A DNA stretch of 64,000 nt from Bacillus badius NBRC 15713 (GTDB lineage: Bacteria; Bacillota; Bacilli; Bacillales; Domibacillaceae), in contig NZ_BCVF01000020.1 in the NCBI RefSeq assembly GCF_001591605.1, forward strand, positions 1 through 64,000. The letters run 5' to 3'. The notes under the pieces are model-generated. The model saw only the letters and a program-made list of their open reading frames with translations. It was not told the DNA's origin and did no database searches. Position numbers and translations under genes: made by a program. This document shows, in pieces, positions 1 to 8,665 of the stretch (its first letter is position 1; each line of letters begins with the position of its first letter).

Positions 1-86
1 GGCGAGACCCCGCAGGCGCTTGGACGCCGGGGAAGCTCGCCGCCCGCCCCGCGGAAAGCGAAACGCCTGGAATGGAAAGCAACAGG
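1..86. repeat. GC-rich dispersed repeat typical of Bacillus intergenic regions
   Basis: The first 86 bases are much richer in G and C than the DNA that follows. They carry phrases (GACCCCGCAGG, CCCCGCGGAAAGCGAA, GGAAAGCAACAGG) that I recognise from a repeat scattered between genes in many Bacillus genomes. The repeat folds on itself and encodes nothing visible. It may extend beyond the left edge. The identification is from memory. Confidence 0.45.
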
Positions 87-104
87 CCTATCCATGAGCA
101 AAAC

Positions 105-154
105 TAAAAAAGACTGCGGACAAACTTCCATTTTCATTGAGTTTGTCTACAGTC
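105..154 (-). terminator. Intrinsic terminator of the three-gene orphan operon
   Basis: A 15-bp inverted repeat (112-126 with 140-154, about two mismatches, 13-base loop) is followed on the minus strand by a run of T (complement of 105-111). It lies downstream of the 235-396 gene. A smaller hairpin (AGCCCTA/TAGGGCT, 158-181) sits just before it. Confidence 0.65.
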
Positions 155-234
155 CGAAGCCCTATTATAAGCAGTAGGGCTTGCTGCGTGCTCTGTCCAT
201 CTATTCAAACGGCACAAACGAAGCTCCCACAGCT

Positions 235-396
235 TTATCTTTTCAGCTTTTGCTCTTCTGCATATCGATTTCTTTCGCCGCCATCCGCTAATTCTTCCGA
301 AAACTCTGGCTGGTGCTTGCTATGTTCCAACGCGCTTTTTATTTCAGAAGACGCCATATTGTTATTAGGAGCAGCTTGTTCGTTCCATTTCCCCAT
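235..396 (-). CDS. Small hydrophilic protein, 53 aa, possibly YfhD-like
   Basis: This short reading frame starts with ATG at 396 and ends with TAA at 235. An AAAGGAAAGG ribosome binding site precedes the start. The product is polar and highly charged with no membrane segment. The segment EFSEELADGGERNRYAEEQK recalls the C-terminal half of YfhD-type small Bacillus proteins, but this is a weak resemblance from memory. It is the last gene of a minus-strand group with the two upstream genes and is followed by a terminator. Its function is unknown. Confidence 0.5.
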   Translation of the reverse strand: MGKWNEQAAPNNNMASSEIKSALEHSKHQPEFSEELADGGERNRYAEEQKLKR

Positions 397-419
397 CTCA
401 TCCCATCCTTTCCTTTTAT

Positions 420-815
420 TTATTCAGGCGAGCGGTATTCTGCCTGATAAGAATTTGGGCCGGCATGAACGGACAGCAGCGTATCAGCATAGCCCACAAG
501 ACGATTGATGATTTCATCAGAAAGAGCATAAATAAGCGGGTACATGGCCGGTTCTTCCATGCTTGGATCTCTGTAAATAATCGTTGTATGGATAAATATT
601 TCCCGGTTGCCGTAAAGTTCATAATGGATGATCGCCTTTCCTGCCGCGCTGCCTGCTGGTTCTCCTGTAAATCCCGGAAAGAAAAGATACCACTCTTCCG
701 CAGTCGCCGACCGAAAATTTTTCGTGAAGCGCAGGCCGGCAGTTTCCTTATCAATACGCGCCTTCAAAGCCGGATCGATCCCGTCCGCCAGGTTTTCTTT
801 TCGCTCTTTACTCAT
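420..815 (-). CDS. Conserved-looking protein of unknown function, 131 aa
   Basis: I do not recognise this soluble, mixed alpha/beta-looking protein. It has no signal peptide or membrane helix. Its ATG at 815 overlaps the end of the upstream 57-residue gene by 8 bases, and an AGAGAAG sequence precedes it, so the two are probably translationally coupled. The gene is read away from the haem operon and is separated from it by a terminator. Confidence 0.6.
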   Translation of the reverse strand: MSKERKENLADGIDPALKARIDKETAGLRFTKNFRSATAEEWYLFFPGFTGEPAGSAAGKAIIHYELYGNREIFIHTTIIYRDPSMEEPAMYPLIYALSDEIINRLVGYADTLLSVHAGPNSYQAEYRSPE

Positions 816-981
816 GCTTCTCTTTCATTTGCAGAAGAGAATGCCCAGAACGGCTTTCTTCCCTCAGCACAGGTTCCAAACCGTAGCCTGTGGAGCTAAT
901 CTCCAGCACCTCGTCGTTCGCTTCCTTCTTCAGGTATAAGCTTGGACTTTCCCGATATTGGCTTACGTCGCCTTTTTCCAT
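808..981 (-). CDS. Small protein of unknown function, 57 aa
   Basis: I chose the ATG at 981 because AAAGGAGGT lies just upstream; a longer in-frame version would have no such site. The product is charged and soluble (begins MEKGDVSQYRESPSLYLKKE). It is the first gene of the three-gene operon and overlaps the next gene by 8 bases. No family was recognised. Confidence 0.55.
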   Translation of the reverse strand: MEKGDVSQYRESPSLYLKKEANDEVLEISSTGYGLEPVLREESRSGHSLLQMKEKHE

Positions 982-1060
982 AGGGAAACCTCCTTTATTG
1001 TGTGCTGGTCTTAGTATTCCCCTTCTCACAAGGCCATACGATAAAGTTTATCCTGCAATC

Positions 1061-1098
1061 AACAAAAGAGACTGTTCCCGAATTTCGGAACAGTCTCT
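1061..1098 (-). terminator. Intrinsic terminator of the hemEHY operon
   Basis: Perfect 12-bp arms AGAGACTGTTCC (1067-1078) and GGAACAGTCTCT (1087-1098) lie immediately after the hemY stop codon. On the minus strand they are followed by TTTTGTT. Confidence 0.85.
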
Positions 1099-1099
1099 G

Positions 1100-2506
1100 T
1101 CAGTTGTTCGTTTGTATAAATGCTGCGGCTTTTTTTGCCGCTTCCTCGCCCTGCTCGATACAGGCAGGCATCCCCACTCCCCTAAAGGAACTGCCCGCGA
1201 TAAAAAGACCGGATAAGCTTTTGTCAATGTGTGCTTCGATCTTTTCAATTCTCTGTTTATGGCCGATCGTGTATTGCGGCATCGCGTTTTTCCAGCGGCT
1301 CACTACCGTGAATTCCGGCTGTGCCGATAGCTGCAGCGTTCTCTTTAAATCTTCCACCACAATTTGTTCGATTTCAGTATCTGATAAATCAACGATGGCC
1401 TCGTCACCCGCCCGGCCGACGTAACAGCGAAGCAGGGCTTTTCCCGCCGGCACTGTGTGCGGCCACTTTTTATGCACGCAGGTGCAAGCTGTAATAGTTA
1501 CATCACTGTTTCTTGAAACAACAAATCCTGAACCATCCGCATAATGAGGGACGGCTTCTTCAGGAAAAGCCATTGCGATCGTTGCAACCGACATAGCCGG
1601 CATTTTCTTGAGTTCATGAAAAAAATCGTATTGCGGCATCATAGCGGGAAAGGTAGTATGCGGTGTTGTCACAATCACACTGTCACACATCATTTTCACG
1701 CCGTCATTCAGCGTTAAAAAGAACTTGCCATCCTCCCGTCTGTCAATGCGCTTGACTCGGACGCCTTTTAAAACGGAACCGCCTTCCAGCCTTTTCTCGA
1801 TGCCTTGCACCAATGTATCGAGACCATCCCTCAGCGTTAGAAAGCCGCCGCTCTCATTGGCCAGCATAGCAGACAACTGTCTTAAACTGAGGATAAGGCT
1901 GCGGGGAGGCTTTCCGCCTCTAGTTAATAATTGCGGAAGCGTAGCCGTTAAGCTCAGCCTGTCAATGTCACCGGCATAAATGCCTGATAAAAGCGGCTCA
2001 ATGAGGTTCTCGACAATCTCATTGCCAAGACGCCGCCTGAAAAAGCCGCCAAGTGAGATATCGCCATCGAAATCTGTCCTAGGCAGGAAAAGGTCCGCTC
2101 CGGCTCTTAATTTTCCAGCCACGGAAAAAAGATTGGTCGCAAGAAAAGGAGTCACTTTAGTCGGGACGCCGATCATTGATCCTGCCGGTATCGCATGGAG
2201 TTTGCCATTAACGAGTACATACGGACGGCTGGCTTTGCTAGCCACTAATTGATCGCCAAGCCCGGCTTCTCTAGCCAGCCGGCTGACGCTTTCTTTTCTG
2301 GCGAGAAAGGAATCCGGCCCCCTCTCAATAATGAAGCCGTCCTTTCTCATCGTTCGGATTTTGCCGCCCAGGCGGGGGGTTGCTTCGATCAACGTCACAG
2401 CTAACGGGAGCTGGCTGGCTTTAGCTGCTTTTTGCAAATAGTAGGCTGCTGTCAGCCCTGTAATTCCGCCGCCTACAACAACAACCCTCTTTTTTTCGCC
2501 CAGCAC
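1100..2506 (-). CDS. hemY: Coproporphyrinogen III/protoporphyrinogen oxidase HemY (CgoX)
   Basis: This oxygen-dependent FAD enzyme oxidises coproporphyrinogen III to coproporphyrin III in the haem pathway of Gram-positive bacteria; older literature calls it protoporphyrinogen oxidase. The N-terminal FAD-binding Rossmann motif is visible (VVVVGGGITGLTAAYYL, glycines 12-17), as are a second dinucleotide-binding stretch (GGKIRTMRKDGFIIERGPDS) and a C-terminal flavin motif (GLFIAGSSFRGVGMPACI). At 468 residues it has the usual family length. The start is GTG at 2506, preceded by GAGGG; it follows hemH by 21 bases as the last gene of hemE-hemH-hemY. Confidence 0.93.
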   Translation of the reverse strand: MLGEKKRVVVVGGGITGLTAAYYLQKAAKASQLPLAVTLIEATPRLGGKIRTMRKDGFIIERGPDSFLARKESVSRLAREAGLGDQLVASKASRPYVLVNGKLHAIPAGSMIGVPTKVTPFLATNLFSVAGKLRAGADLFLPRTDFDGDISLGGFFRRRLGNEIVENLIEPLLSGIYAGDIDRLSLTATLPQLLTRGGKPPRSLILSLRQLSAMLANESGGFLTLRDGLDTLVQGIEKRLEGGSVLKGVRVKRIDRREDGKFFLTLNDGVKMMCDSVIVTTPHTTFPAMMPQYDFFHELKKMPAMSVATIAMAFPEEAVPHYADGSGFVVSRNSDVTITACTCVHKKWPHTVPAGKALLRCYVGRAGDEAIVDLSDTEIEQIVVEDLKRTLQLSAQPEFTVVSRWKNAMPQYTIGHKQRIEKIEAHIDKSLSGLFIAGSSFRGVGMPACIEQGEEAAKKAAAFIQTNN

Positions 2507-2527
2507 AGTTTCATCGCCCTCTTTTTA

Positions 2528-3469
2528 TTAGTTTGTGTGTGTTGCCAAGTGTTTTAAAACCACTTCACCAAGCGCCTCGATAAATTCCGGACGGGCATTT
2601 GGCATCGGCGGGCGATAATAGGCCGCACCGATCTCATCAGTGATCACTTTACATTCATAATCATTGTCGTATAAAACTTCCAAATGCTCAGCTACAAATC
2701 CAACCGGCACATAAAGAAAGGCGCGATAGCCTTTTTGCTCGAACAAATCGCGTGTTAAGTCTTGTACATCCGGGCCGATCCATGGCTCCGGAGTGTTTCC
2801 TGCACTTTGCCAGCCAATTTCGATGTTAGCTACGCCTGATGCTTGGCCAATCAGTTCTGCTGTCTCTTCGAGTTGCCGCGGATAAGGGTCCCCCATTGAA
2901 ATGATTTTTTCCGGCAAGCTGTGTGCAGAAACAATCATGACAAAATTGGCGCGCTCTTCCGCTGACATGCTGGCAACGGTTTCTTTTATTTTGTTCGCCC
3001 AGTAATCGATAAACTTCGGCTCTTGATACCAGCTTTCAATTGAGGTGATCTCTGGTCCGCCAATTTTCTCTGCCTCAGCCTTCGCCCGTCCGTTATAAGA
3101 CTTCACGCTGAATGTGGAGAAATGAGGGGCGAGCACAATTGAGACCGCTTCTTCGATTCCATCTGCTTTCATTTGCTGGACAGCATCCTCAATAAACGGC
3201 TCAATATGCTTTAAGCCGATGTACATTTTAAATTCAATGTCTTCTTGTATACCATTCAAATGCTGTTCAAGCTTTTCCGCCTGCTCTTGTGTAATCGAAG
3301 CAAGCGGCGAAATGCCGCCGATTGCTTCATAGCGGGAACGCAAGTCTTCAAGCATTTCCGGCGTCGGCTTTCTGCCCCGGCGAATATGTGTGTAATAACG
3401 TTCAATATCTTCTTCTTTGTATGGCGTTCCGTATGCCATGACTAACAAGCCCATTTTTTTCTTTGTCAC
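2528..3469 (-). CDS. hemH: Ferrochelatase HemH (coproporphyrin ferrochelatase CpfC)
   Basis: This enzyme inserts Fe2+ into coproporphyrin III, the penultimate step of the coproporphyrin-dependent haem route, and is cytoplasmic. The sequence follows B. subtilis HemH closely throughout, including the N-terminal [20 protein letters not shown], the metal-site SAHSLPEK (His near residue 183) and [17 protein letters not shown] chose GTG at 3469 because GAGGTGAGCAAT lies directly upstream, giving 313 residues. An upstream ATG at 3517 would add 16 residues and overlap hemE. Confidence 0.95.
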   Translation of the reverse strand: MTKKKMGLLVMAYGTPYKEEDIERYYTHIRRGRKPTPEMLEDLRSRYEAIGGISPLASITQEQAEKLEQHLNGIQEDIEFKMYIGLKHIEPFIEDAVQQMKADGIEEAVSIVLAPHFSTFSVKSYNGRAKAEAEKIGGPEITSIESWYQEPKFIDYWANKIKETVASMSAEERANFVMIVSAHSLPEKIISMGDPYPRQLEETAELIGQASGVANIEIGWQSAGNTPEPWIGPDVQDLTRDLFEQKGYRAFLYVPVGFVAEHLEVLYDNDYECKVITDEIGAAYYRPPMPNARPEFIEALGEVVLKHLATHTN

Positions 3470-3488
3470 ATTGCTCACCTCTGCTGCA

Positions 3489-4532
3489 TTATTTTCGCTT
3501 TTGTGCACTGTATTCATGTACGAAGCTGGTCAAGCGCTTTAATACGTCTGGATTGACCTCAGGAAACACTCCATGCCCTAAATTGAAGATATGGCCTGGC
3601 GAAGCAAGGCCTGCATCTAAAATAGCGCGTGTTCTTTCTTCAATCACTTCCCACGGAGCAAGCAGGATCGCCGGATCAAGGTTTCCTTGCACTGTTTTTG
3701 TGATGCCCATTGCCCTCGCCTCTTGTACCGGAAGGCGCCAATCAAGACCGACCACATCAAGCGGCAGTTCATGCCATTCTTTCGCCAGGTGGCTTGCCCC
3801 TACACCGAACATAATTAATGGAACATCTTCTTCGCGCAGTTCGCTAAAAATACGCTCCATGACCGGCTTAATAAATAAACGGTAATCTGAAACATTTAAC
3901 GCTCCGACCCATGAATCAAAAATTTGGATAGCTCGGGCCCCCGCTTTTACTTGGGCGCGCACATAAGTCACTGTCATCTCAGCCAGCTTGTCCATCAATG
4001 CTTGCCATGCTTTTGGCTCAGCATACATAAAAGCTTTTGTTTTGTTGTAGTTTTTTGAAGGGCCGCCTTCGATCATATAGCTTGCGAGCGTGAATGGCGC
4101 GCCGGCAAAGCCGATAAGCGGCACGTCAAGCTGCTCTTCCGTCAGCAGACGAATCGTATCAAGCACATATGGAACATCGCTTTCCGGATCAATTTGGCCG
4201 AGCTTTTCGACATCAGCTAAAGAACGAATCGGGTTATCAATCACTGGACCGATTCCTGATTTAATGTCTACATCGACACCGATTGCTGGAAGCGGAGACA
4301 TAATATCTTTATAAAGAATAGCGGCATCGACATCGTATTGATCGACCGGAAGCTTTGTGACATAAGCACATAATTCAGGCTGATGGGTAATCTCGAAAAG
4401 GGAGTATTTCTCTTTTAATTTGCGGTATTCCGGCTGAGAACGGCCCGCTTGGCGCATATACCAAGCCGGTGTATACTCCGTCTTTTCCCCTTTTGCCGCT
4501 TTTAAAAATGTTTCATTAATTTTTCGCACCAC
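3489..4532 (-). CDS. hemE: Uroporphyrinogen decarboxylase HemE
   Basis: HemE removes four carboxyl groups from uroporphyrinogen III to give coproporphyrinogen III, in the cytosol and without a cofactor. Family signatures are present: [16 protein letters not shown] near the N-terminus, [17 protein letters not shown] in the middle, and [12 protein letters not shown] near the end. AAAGGTGG lies inside the longest frame, so I prefer the GTG at 4532 (347 aa) over the ATG at 4553. It is the first gene of the haem operon, with hemH 19 bases downstream. Confidence 0.95.
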   Translation of the reverse strand: MVRKINETFLKAAKGEKTEYTPAWYMRQAGRSQPEYRKLKEKYSLFEITHQPELCAYVTKLPVDQYDVDAAILYKDIMSPLPAIGVDVDIKSGIGPVIDNPIRSLADVEKLGQIDPESDVPYVLDTIRLLTEEQLDVPLIGFAGAPFTLASYMIEGGPSKNYNKTKAFMYAEPKAWQALMDKLAEMTVTYVRAQVKAGARAIQIFDSWVGALNVSDYRLFIKPVMERIFSELREEDVPLIMFGVGASHLAKEWHELPLDVVGLDWRLPVQEARAMGITKTVQGNLDPAILLAPWEVIEERTRAILDAGLASPGHIFNLGHGVFPEVNPDVLKRLTSFVHEYSAQKRK

Positions 4533-4621
4533 TGCTGCACATCCACCTTTCATATCTTCAAAAGTTGATCTATCACTTTCTATTCAGTCCATAAACGGAA
4601 ATAAGCGAACAATCGTATCTA

Positions 4622-4650
4622 TTTATACGTTTACACTATAGTAGTTTTAA
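4622..4650 (-). promoter_or_regulatory. Candidate sigma-A promoter of hemEHY
   Basis: On the minus strand a TTAAAA -35 (4645-4650) and a TATAAA -10 (4622-4627) are separated by 17 bases, about 90 bases upstream of hemE. The -35 box matches the consensus at four of six positions. Confidence 0.35.
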
Positions 4651-4789
4651 GGCAAAAAGTATAGCGTGGACCCCTAAATGTCATAAATTCTCCAAAGAAA
4701 CGGAGAGCCTGCCTTCAATTAGGAACTTCCTTCCTGTTTTTCTGCTTATTATGAGAGTTTAGAGCACAGCAACTAAGTGTAAAGTAATA

Positions 4790-4813
4790 TATAATATAAG
4801 ATAGTAATTATCA
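4790..4813 (+). promoter_or_regulatory. -10 box and Fur-box-like operator of hmoB
   Basis: A perfect TATAAT (4790-4795) is followed at once by AGATAGTAATTATCA (4799-4813). The latter matches the 15-bp Fur consensus TGATAATNATTATCA at all but two of its 14 specified positions. The site would cover the transcription start region of hmoB. I found no good -35 box. Confidence 0.5.
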
Positions 4814-4830
4814 CTAAACGAGGTGAGGAC

Positions 4831-5346
4831 ATGAATATTTTCATCACTACAGGTACATACAATTTTATGAAGCAGCTTCAGGAAAAACACGCATCTGAAA
4901 ACATCATTTTTATGGAAAATGCGGAAGGAGCCACCCTTCTTCATGAAACAAACAGCAAAAAAACGCTGTTTCAATCTCCCCGAAAATACGAGGTCATTGA
5001 TGCTTCCGGAGAATTAGCGGATCACGGCTTTGTTGTATGCAATAACATTCCTGTAACAGACGAGGGACGGCCGATTTTTGAATACCGCTTTAAAGGACGG
5101 GCCCGGGCGATTGAAAATACGCCAGGATTTATAGCGATCCGTGTGCTTCGCCCGCTCACTTCAAATACGTATGTCATCTTGACGCAATGGCAAGACCGGG
5201 AGTCATTTACGAATTGGAAAGACTCTAAGGAATTCAAGCAGGCTCATGAAACAAAAAAACCGGAAGCCGGCGTAGATAACCAGCCGCATATTTTCTCAAG
5301 CCCTTCCTACGTAACAACTTATATGGTGCCGAGGGAAAATGAATAG
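4831..5346 (+). CDS. hmoB: Haem-degrading monooxygenase HmoB
   Basis: HmoB belongs to the IsdG/antibiotic-biosynthesis-monooxygenase fold and opens the haem ring to release iron. The 171-residue protein matches B. subtilis HmoB (YhgC) closely, in particular GFVVCNNIPVTDEGRPIFEY, PGFIAIRVLRPL and the C-terminal SPSYVTTYMV. The N-terminal third is a family extension and the monooxygenase domain fills the rest. GAGGTGAGG precedes the ATG. It is transcribed away from hemE, so haem synthesis and haem breakdown genes share one intergenic region. Confidence 0.92.
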   Translation: MNIFITTGTYNFMKQLQEKHASENIIFMENAEGATLLHETNSKKTLFQSPRKYEVIDASGELADHGFVVCNNIPVTDEGRPIFEYRFKGRARAIENTPGFIAIRVLRPLTSNTYVILTQWQDRESFTNWKDSKEFKQAHETKKPEAGVDNQPHIFSSPSYVTTYMVPRENE

Positions 5347-5364
5347 TTTCATTTTCAAACAGAA

Positions 5365-5409
5365 AAAAGACAGCCAAAATCGGGAAGTATCCCGTTTTGG
5401 CTGTCTTTT
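5365..5409. terminator. Bidirectional terminator between hmoB and ecsB
   Basis: A hairpin of about 19 bp (5365-5384 with 5391-5409, one bulge, 6-base loop) is flanked by A-rich and T-rich ends. It can therefore stop both hmoB (plus) and ecsB (minus) transcription. Confidence 0.85.
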
Positions 5410-5433
5410 CTTATATTGTCTGCTCTCATTTTT

Positions 5434-6654
5434 CTAGCGGGCCATTTTGTGGAGGCGGGCCGGCGCATACATTTTAGCAAAAAACAAAGCAAATACTGCG
5501 CCAGCTGCTAAAACGATGCCTCCTTGACTTAACGAGTGGCCTGCCCATGCTGCTAAACCGAAGATGACAGCTTGCAGCAAAAGCAGACGGCCGATTAAAT
5601 CCAGCAGCGAAGCGCTTTTTTGTTCAGGCGCGACCGGATATAAAAAGACCCAAATCTTTGTTTCATGACGGCGAATCATCGGCAGCAGCTGGAACCCCGT
5701 CAAGTAAATAAACAATAAAGCGATAATGAGCTGCAGGACGGCTTGCCCGCTGAACCCGATAATAAGAGCCGCCATCACAGTCAAGCGGATGTACAAACCG
5801 AAAAATTCGTTCATACGGACAAACGTGCGCCGGAACAAGTAAGTATACGTCCCTGCCGGCTGGAACGGCACTTGGCCCAGAAGCTTGTCCAGCCACTTGC
5901 GCCGTTTCACAGTTCCCCGCAAATGAGGCACATCGGTAAATAAATTAGCTAAGCGGTAGAAAGCGGCCATCCGCTTTTCCTCAAGCTCCACAAGTGTTTC
6001 CCATTTTAACACCATAGGACGCGCCCTTTTGCCGCAGTATATATAATAGGCTGCCATAGCGGCCGCCACTGCCAGGATGAAAAGAAGCGGGGCACCGGAA
6101 AACACAAAATACAGCAGCAAGATATTAACTATCAGCCGAATTCCCCAATCTATATGGCGGCTTTCTTTTTCTTGAACTTTGAGCACATGCCAGCGAACGG
6201 TTAAATTCCAAATTTTCATGACGGCGATTAAAATCAGCCAAACGAAAAAAATCTTCATGGAGCCGCCTTTGACCTGTGTATATAGCGGCATAAATAAAGC
6301 AAGACCGGCGATTAACAAGTAACTTTGGGAAAGAAAGCTCGCCGTAATCGCTTTGCGAAAGTAAGGAGCCATTTTTTCTTCCAGCGGCAGCAGGAAAACG
6401 GTATCTGCCCTCATTAAAAATGTATAAACCGGGCTCCAAGCAAGCAGTGCTCCCAGAAAAACAGCCATGACGAGCGGCGCTGGAAACGTCTCATCCAGTG
6501 TTTTGATCCAGCCGCTGTAATAATACAAGGCCGCACCCAGTCCAAAGACAAGAACGAATAGCAAATGATCATTCAGCATATAGCGCAAATACTTGCGCAG
6601 CTCGGTATAATAGGCCGTAATCCTCGATTTCCATAACTCTTCTACTTGCTTCAT
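5434..6654 (-). CDS. ecsB: ABC transporter permease EcsB
   Basis: EcsB is the membrane subunit of the Ecs exporter. In B. subtilis Ecs influences exoprotein secretion, competence and regulated intramembrane proteolysis. The 406-residue protein shows about eight hydrophobic segments in two blocks, typical of EcsB, and starts MKQVEELWKSRITAYYTELR. Its ATG overlaps the ecsA stop by four bases (ATGA). The third gene of the B. subtilis operon, ecsC, is not downstream here; an EcsC-family gene lies far away at 40.8 kb. Confidence 0.9.
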   Translation of the reverse strand: MKQVEELWKSRITAYYTELRKYLRYMLNDHLLFVLVFGLGAALYYYSGWIKTLDETFPAPLVMAVFLGALLAWSPVYTFLMRADTVFLLPLEEKMAPYFRKAITASFLSQSYLLIAGLALFMPLYTQVKGGSMKIFFVWLILIAVMKIWNLTVRWHVLKVQEKESRHIDWGIRLIVNILLLYFVFSGAPLLFILAVAAAMAAYYIYCGKRARPMVLKWETLVELEEKRMAAFYRLANLFTDVPHLRGTVKRRKWLDKLLGQVPFQPAGTYTYLFRRTFVRMNEFFGLYIRLTVMAALIIGFSGQAVLQLIIALLFIYLTGFQLLPMIRRHETKIWVFLYPVAPEQKSASLLDLIGRLLLLQAVIFGLAAWAGHSLSQGGIVLAAGAVFALFFAKMYAPARLHKMAR

Positions 6655-7388
6655 TGCTCTTCTTCCTTTGTCAGTTGAATATAGATATCATCAAGAGACG
6701 CACCTGGCATTTGGAATTGTTCGCGAAGTTCTCCGATTGTTCCTTGCGCCCGAACTTCACCGTTATGTAAAATGATGAAGGCGTCACAGTACTTTTCCGC
6801 TGTCGCCAATATATGCGTGGACATTAAAATGCCAGCGCCGCCATCACGCATTCTCTTCATCCAATCAAGAAGCGATTGAATGCCGAGCGGGTCAAGACCC
6901 ACAAAAGGTTCATCGATAATGTACAACGAAGGCTCTGTCAAAAAGGCGCTCATAATCATCACCTTTTGCTTCATGCCTTTAGAAAAGTGAGCCGGAAACC
7001 AATTCATTTTCGAATCCAGCCTAAATTCCTTTAGCAATGGGCCGATCCGCCGGCCGAACTCCTCCTCTGTGAGCCCATAGGCCATGGCCGTAAGCTTCAT
7101 GTGCTCTTCAAGCGTTAGTTCTTCATATAAAATCGGCGTTTCGGGAATATAAGAAAACTGGCGCCGGTACTTCTCAGGACTATCCTGCAAAGCAAGCCCA
7201 TTGATAGAAATGGTTCCTTTTTTCGGTTCCATCAGCCCGATGATATGCTTAATCGTTGTACTCTTCCCTGCCCCGTTTAAACCAATTAAGCCGACGATGC
7301 TTTCCTTATTGACTGAAAAGGATACATCCTTCAGCACCGGTTTGCGGGTATAACCGCCAACTAGCCCTTCTACCGTTAATAAAGACAT
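6651..7388 (-). CDS. ecsA: ABC transporter ATP-binding protein EcsA
   Basis: This is the nucleotide-binding subunit partner of EcsB. It has a Walker A motif (GLNGAGKST, residues 36-44), an ABC signature-like FSKGMKQK, Walker B (LYIIDEP) and the switch histidine in STHILATAE. At 245 residues it is the usual EcsA length. AAAGGA lies upstream of the ATG. It is divergently transcribed from hit, as in B. subtilis. Confidence 0.93.
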   Translation of the reverse strand: MSLLTVEGLVGGYTRKPVLKDVSFSVNKESIVGLIGLNGAGKSTTIKHIIGLMEPKKGTISINGLALQDSPEKYRRQFSYIPETPILYEELTLEEHMKLTAMAYGLTEEEFGRRIGPLLKEFRLDSKMNWFPAHFSKGMKQKVMIMSAFLTEPSLYIIDEPFVGLDPLGIQSLLDWMKRMRDGGAGILMSTHILATAEKYCDAFIILHNGEVRAQGTIGELREQFQMPGASLDDIYIQLTKEEEQ

Positions 7389-7540
7389 AAAAAAACGTCC
7401 TTTCTCATAATGTCATACGCTTATTTTAACAAAATATCCGCAATATCTCATGGTTCAACCTCATCTTTATACTTGTGTATTTAATAAAAATCGCTTTTAT
7501 GATAAAATTTTGGCAATTATACATAGGAAGGATGAAAAAA

Positions 7541-7960
7541 ATGAGCGACTGCATTTTTTGTAAAATCGTTAATGGTGAAATCCCCTCTGCCAAAGTATAT
7601 GAAGACGAGGAAGTATATGCTTTTTTAGACATCAGCCAAGTAACCAAAGGACATACACTGCTTATCCCTAAAAAACATAAGAAAAACGTATTTGAACTTT
7701 CTGAAACAGAAGCGGGAAGCTTGTTCCAGCGGGTGCCGTTCATTGCCAAAGCCTTGAAATCGGCTTATAACGCGGAAGGATTAAATATTCTAAACAATAA
7801 CGGAGAAGCAGCGGGTCAAACAGTCTTTCATTATCACATTCACCTCATTCCGCGCTTTGGACGAGAAGACGGATTCCATCCTGTGTTTAAAACACACGAC
7901 AATGAATACACGGGAGACGATTTGCAAAAGATTGCTCAAGACATTTCTGCCCGCCTTTAA
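7541..7960 (+). CDS. hit: HIT-family nucleotide-binding protein Hit
   Basis: This is a histidine-triad nucleotide hydrolase or binding protein, probably acting on adenosine phosphoramidates or dinucleotides. The triad H97-Y-H99-I-H101 and the zinc-type N-terminal C4-x2-C7 are present. I chose the ATG at 7541 because AGGAAGG stands 8-9 bases before it (139 aa); upstream ATGs lack such spacing. The neighbourhood (ecsA divergent, trpP downstream) matches B. subtilis. Confidence 0.92.
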   Translation: MSDCIFCKIVNGEIPSAKVYEDEEVYAFLDISQVTKGHTLLIPKKHKKNVFELSETEAGSLFQRVPFIAKALKSAYNAEGLNILNNNGEAAGQTVFHYHIHLIPRFGREDGFHPVFKTHDNEYTGDDLQKIAQDISARL

Positions 7961-8062
7961 ATAAAAAGACGGAGTCCTTGACAGAATATTCAGCTTCCTC
8001 CGCCCTTTGTTGTATGATATACTTATCCTACCTTTTCGCTGGCAACAACGAGTGTATGTCAG

Positions 8063-8103
8063 GAGAAGCGAGATTGAGACGAGATGAGAAGAGGAGAGAT
8101 GAG
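8063..8103 (+). promoter_or_regulatory. TRAP-binding leader: GAG repeats covering the trpP ribosome binding site
   Basis: GAG triplets begin at 8063, 8070, 8076, 8081, 8086, 8091, 8096 and 8101. The last six are spaced exactly five bases apart (GAG plus two spacer bases), with another at 8050. This is the (G/U)AG-N2-3 array recognised by tryptophan-loaded TRAP (MtrB). The repeats themselves form the ribosome binding site and end two bases before the ATG, so bound TRAP would block translation of trpP. Confidence 0.85.
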
Positions 8104-8105
8104 AA

Positions 8106-8624
8106 ATGAATACGAAATCTTTAGTTACCCTGTCACTATTAATAGGGATGGGGGCTGTTTTGCACACGGTGATGCCGGGACTGTTTCTTGGAATGAAACC
8201 TGACATGATGCTGACTATGATGTTTTTAGGCATTTTGCTGTTTCCGAACCTAAAGAGCGTCTTGCTTGCCGGGCTGGTCACCGGCGTTATTTCCGGCCTG
8301 ACCACTTCTTTCCCGGGCGGAATGATTCCCAACATGCTTGATAAGCCGGTCACTGCTGTTGTATTTTATGGCTTGTTTCTTCTATTTGCCCGTTACGGCA
8401 AAAATACCGTTGGAGCCGCCGCTTTAACCGCTGTCGGAACGATTGTTTCCGGCGTTGTCTTCCTGGGCTCGGCTCTCGTAACAGTTGGCCTGCCGGGACC
8501 ATTTGCTGCTTTATTCTTGACGATTGTACTTCCTGCTTCAGCTGTAAATGCCGTTGTAATGGCGATCATTTATCCGATTGTCCAATCTGTGCTGAAGCGC
8601 TCGAATCTAGCGGAGCCAGCCTAA
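8106..8624 (+). CDS. trpP: Tryptophan transporter TrpP
   Basis: This 172-residue integral membrane protein has about five or six hydrophobic helices and very few charged residues. It matches the TrpP (YhaG) family, the main tryptophan uptake protein of Bacillus, in sequence and in position between hit and yhaH. Translation is probably controlled by TRAP through the GAG repeat array immediately upstream. A terminator follows. Confidence 0.9.
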   Translation: MNTKSLVTLSLLIGMGAVLHTVMPGLFLGMKPDMMLTMMFLGILLFPNLKSVLLAGLVTGVISGLTTSFPGGMIPNMLDKPVTAVVFYGLFLLFARYGKNTVGAAALTAVGTIVSGVVFLGSALVTVGLPGPFAALFLTIVLPASAVNAVVMAIIYPIVQSVLKRSNLAEPA

Positions 8625-8665
8625 CTTTTCTACAGCGAAGGAAGCAAGCGTCTGCCAACAGCCTG

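Noticed and set aside
137-899. Overlapping plus-strand open frames of 100-144 codons opposite the three small genes
   Set aside because: They have no ribosome binding sites and unlikely composition, and they lie antisense to frames with good start signals.
2528-3517. hemH starting at the upstream ATG (3517)
   Set aside because: The extra 16 residues are not in the family, and a good ribosome binding site stands before the GTG at 3469.
7958-8040. A promoter for trpP from TTGACA near 7979 with TATGAT or TATACT downstream
   Set aside because: The spacing from TTGACA is far too long, and closer -35 candidates are poor, so no confident call was made.
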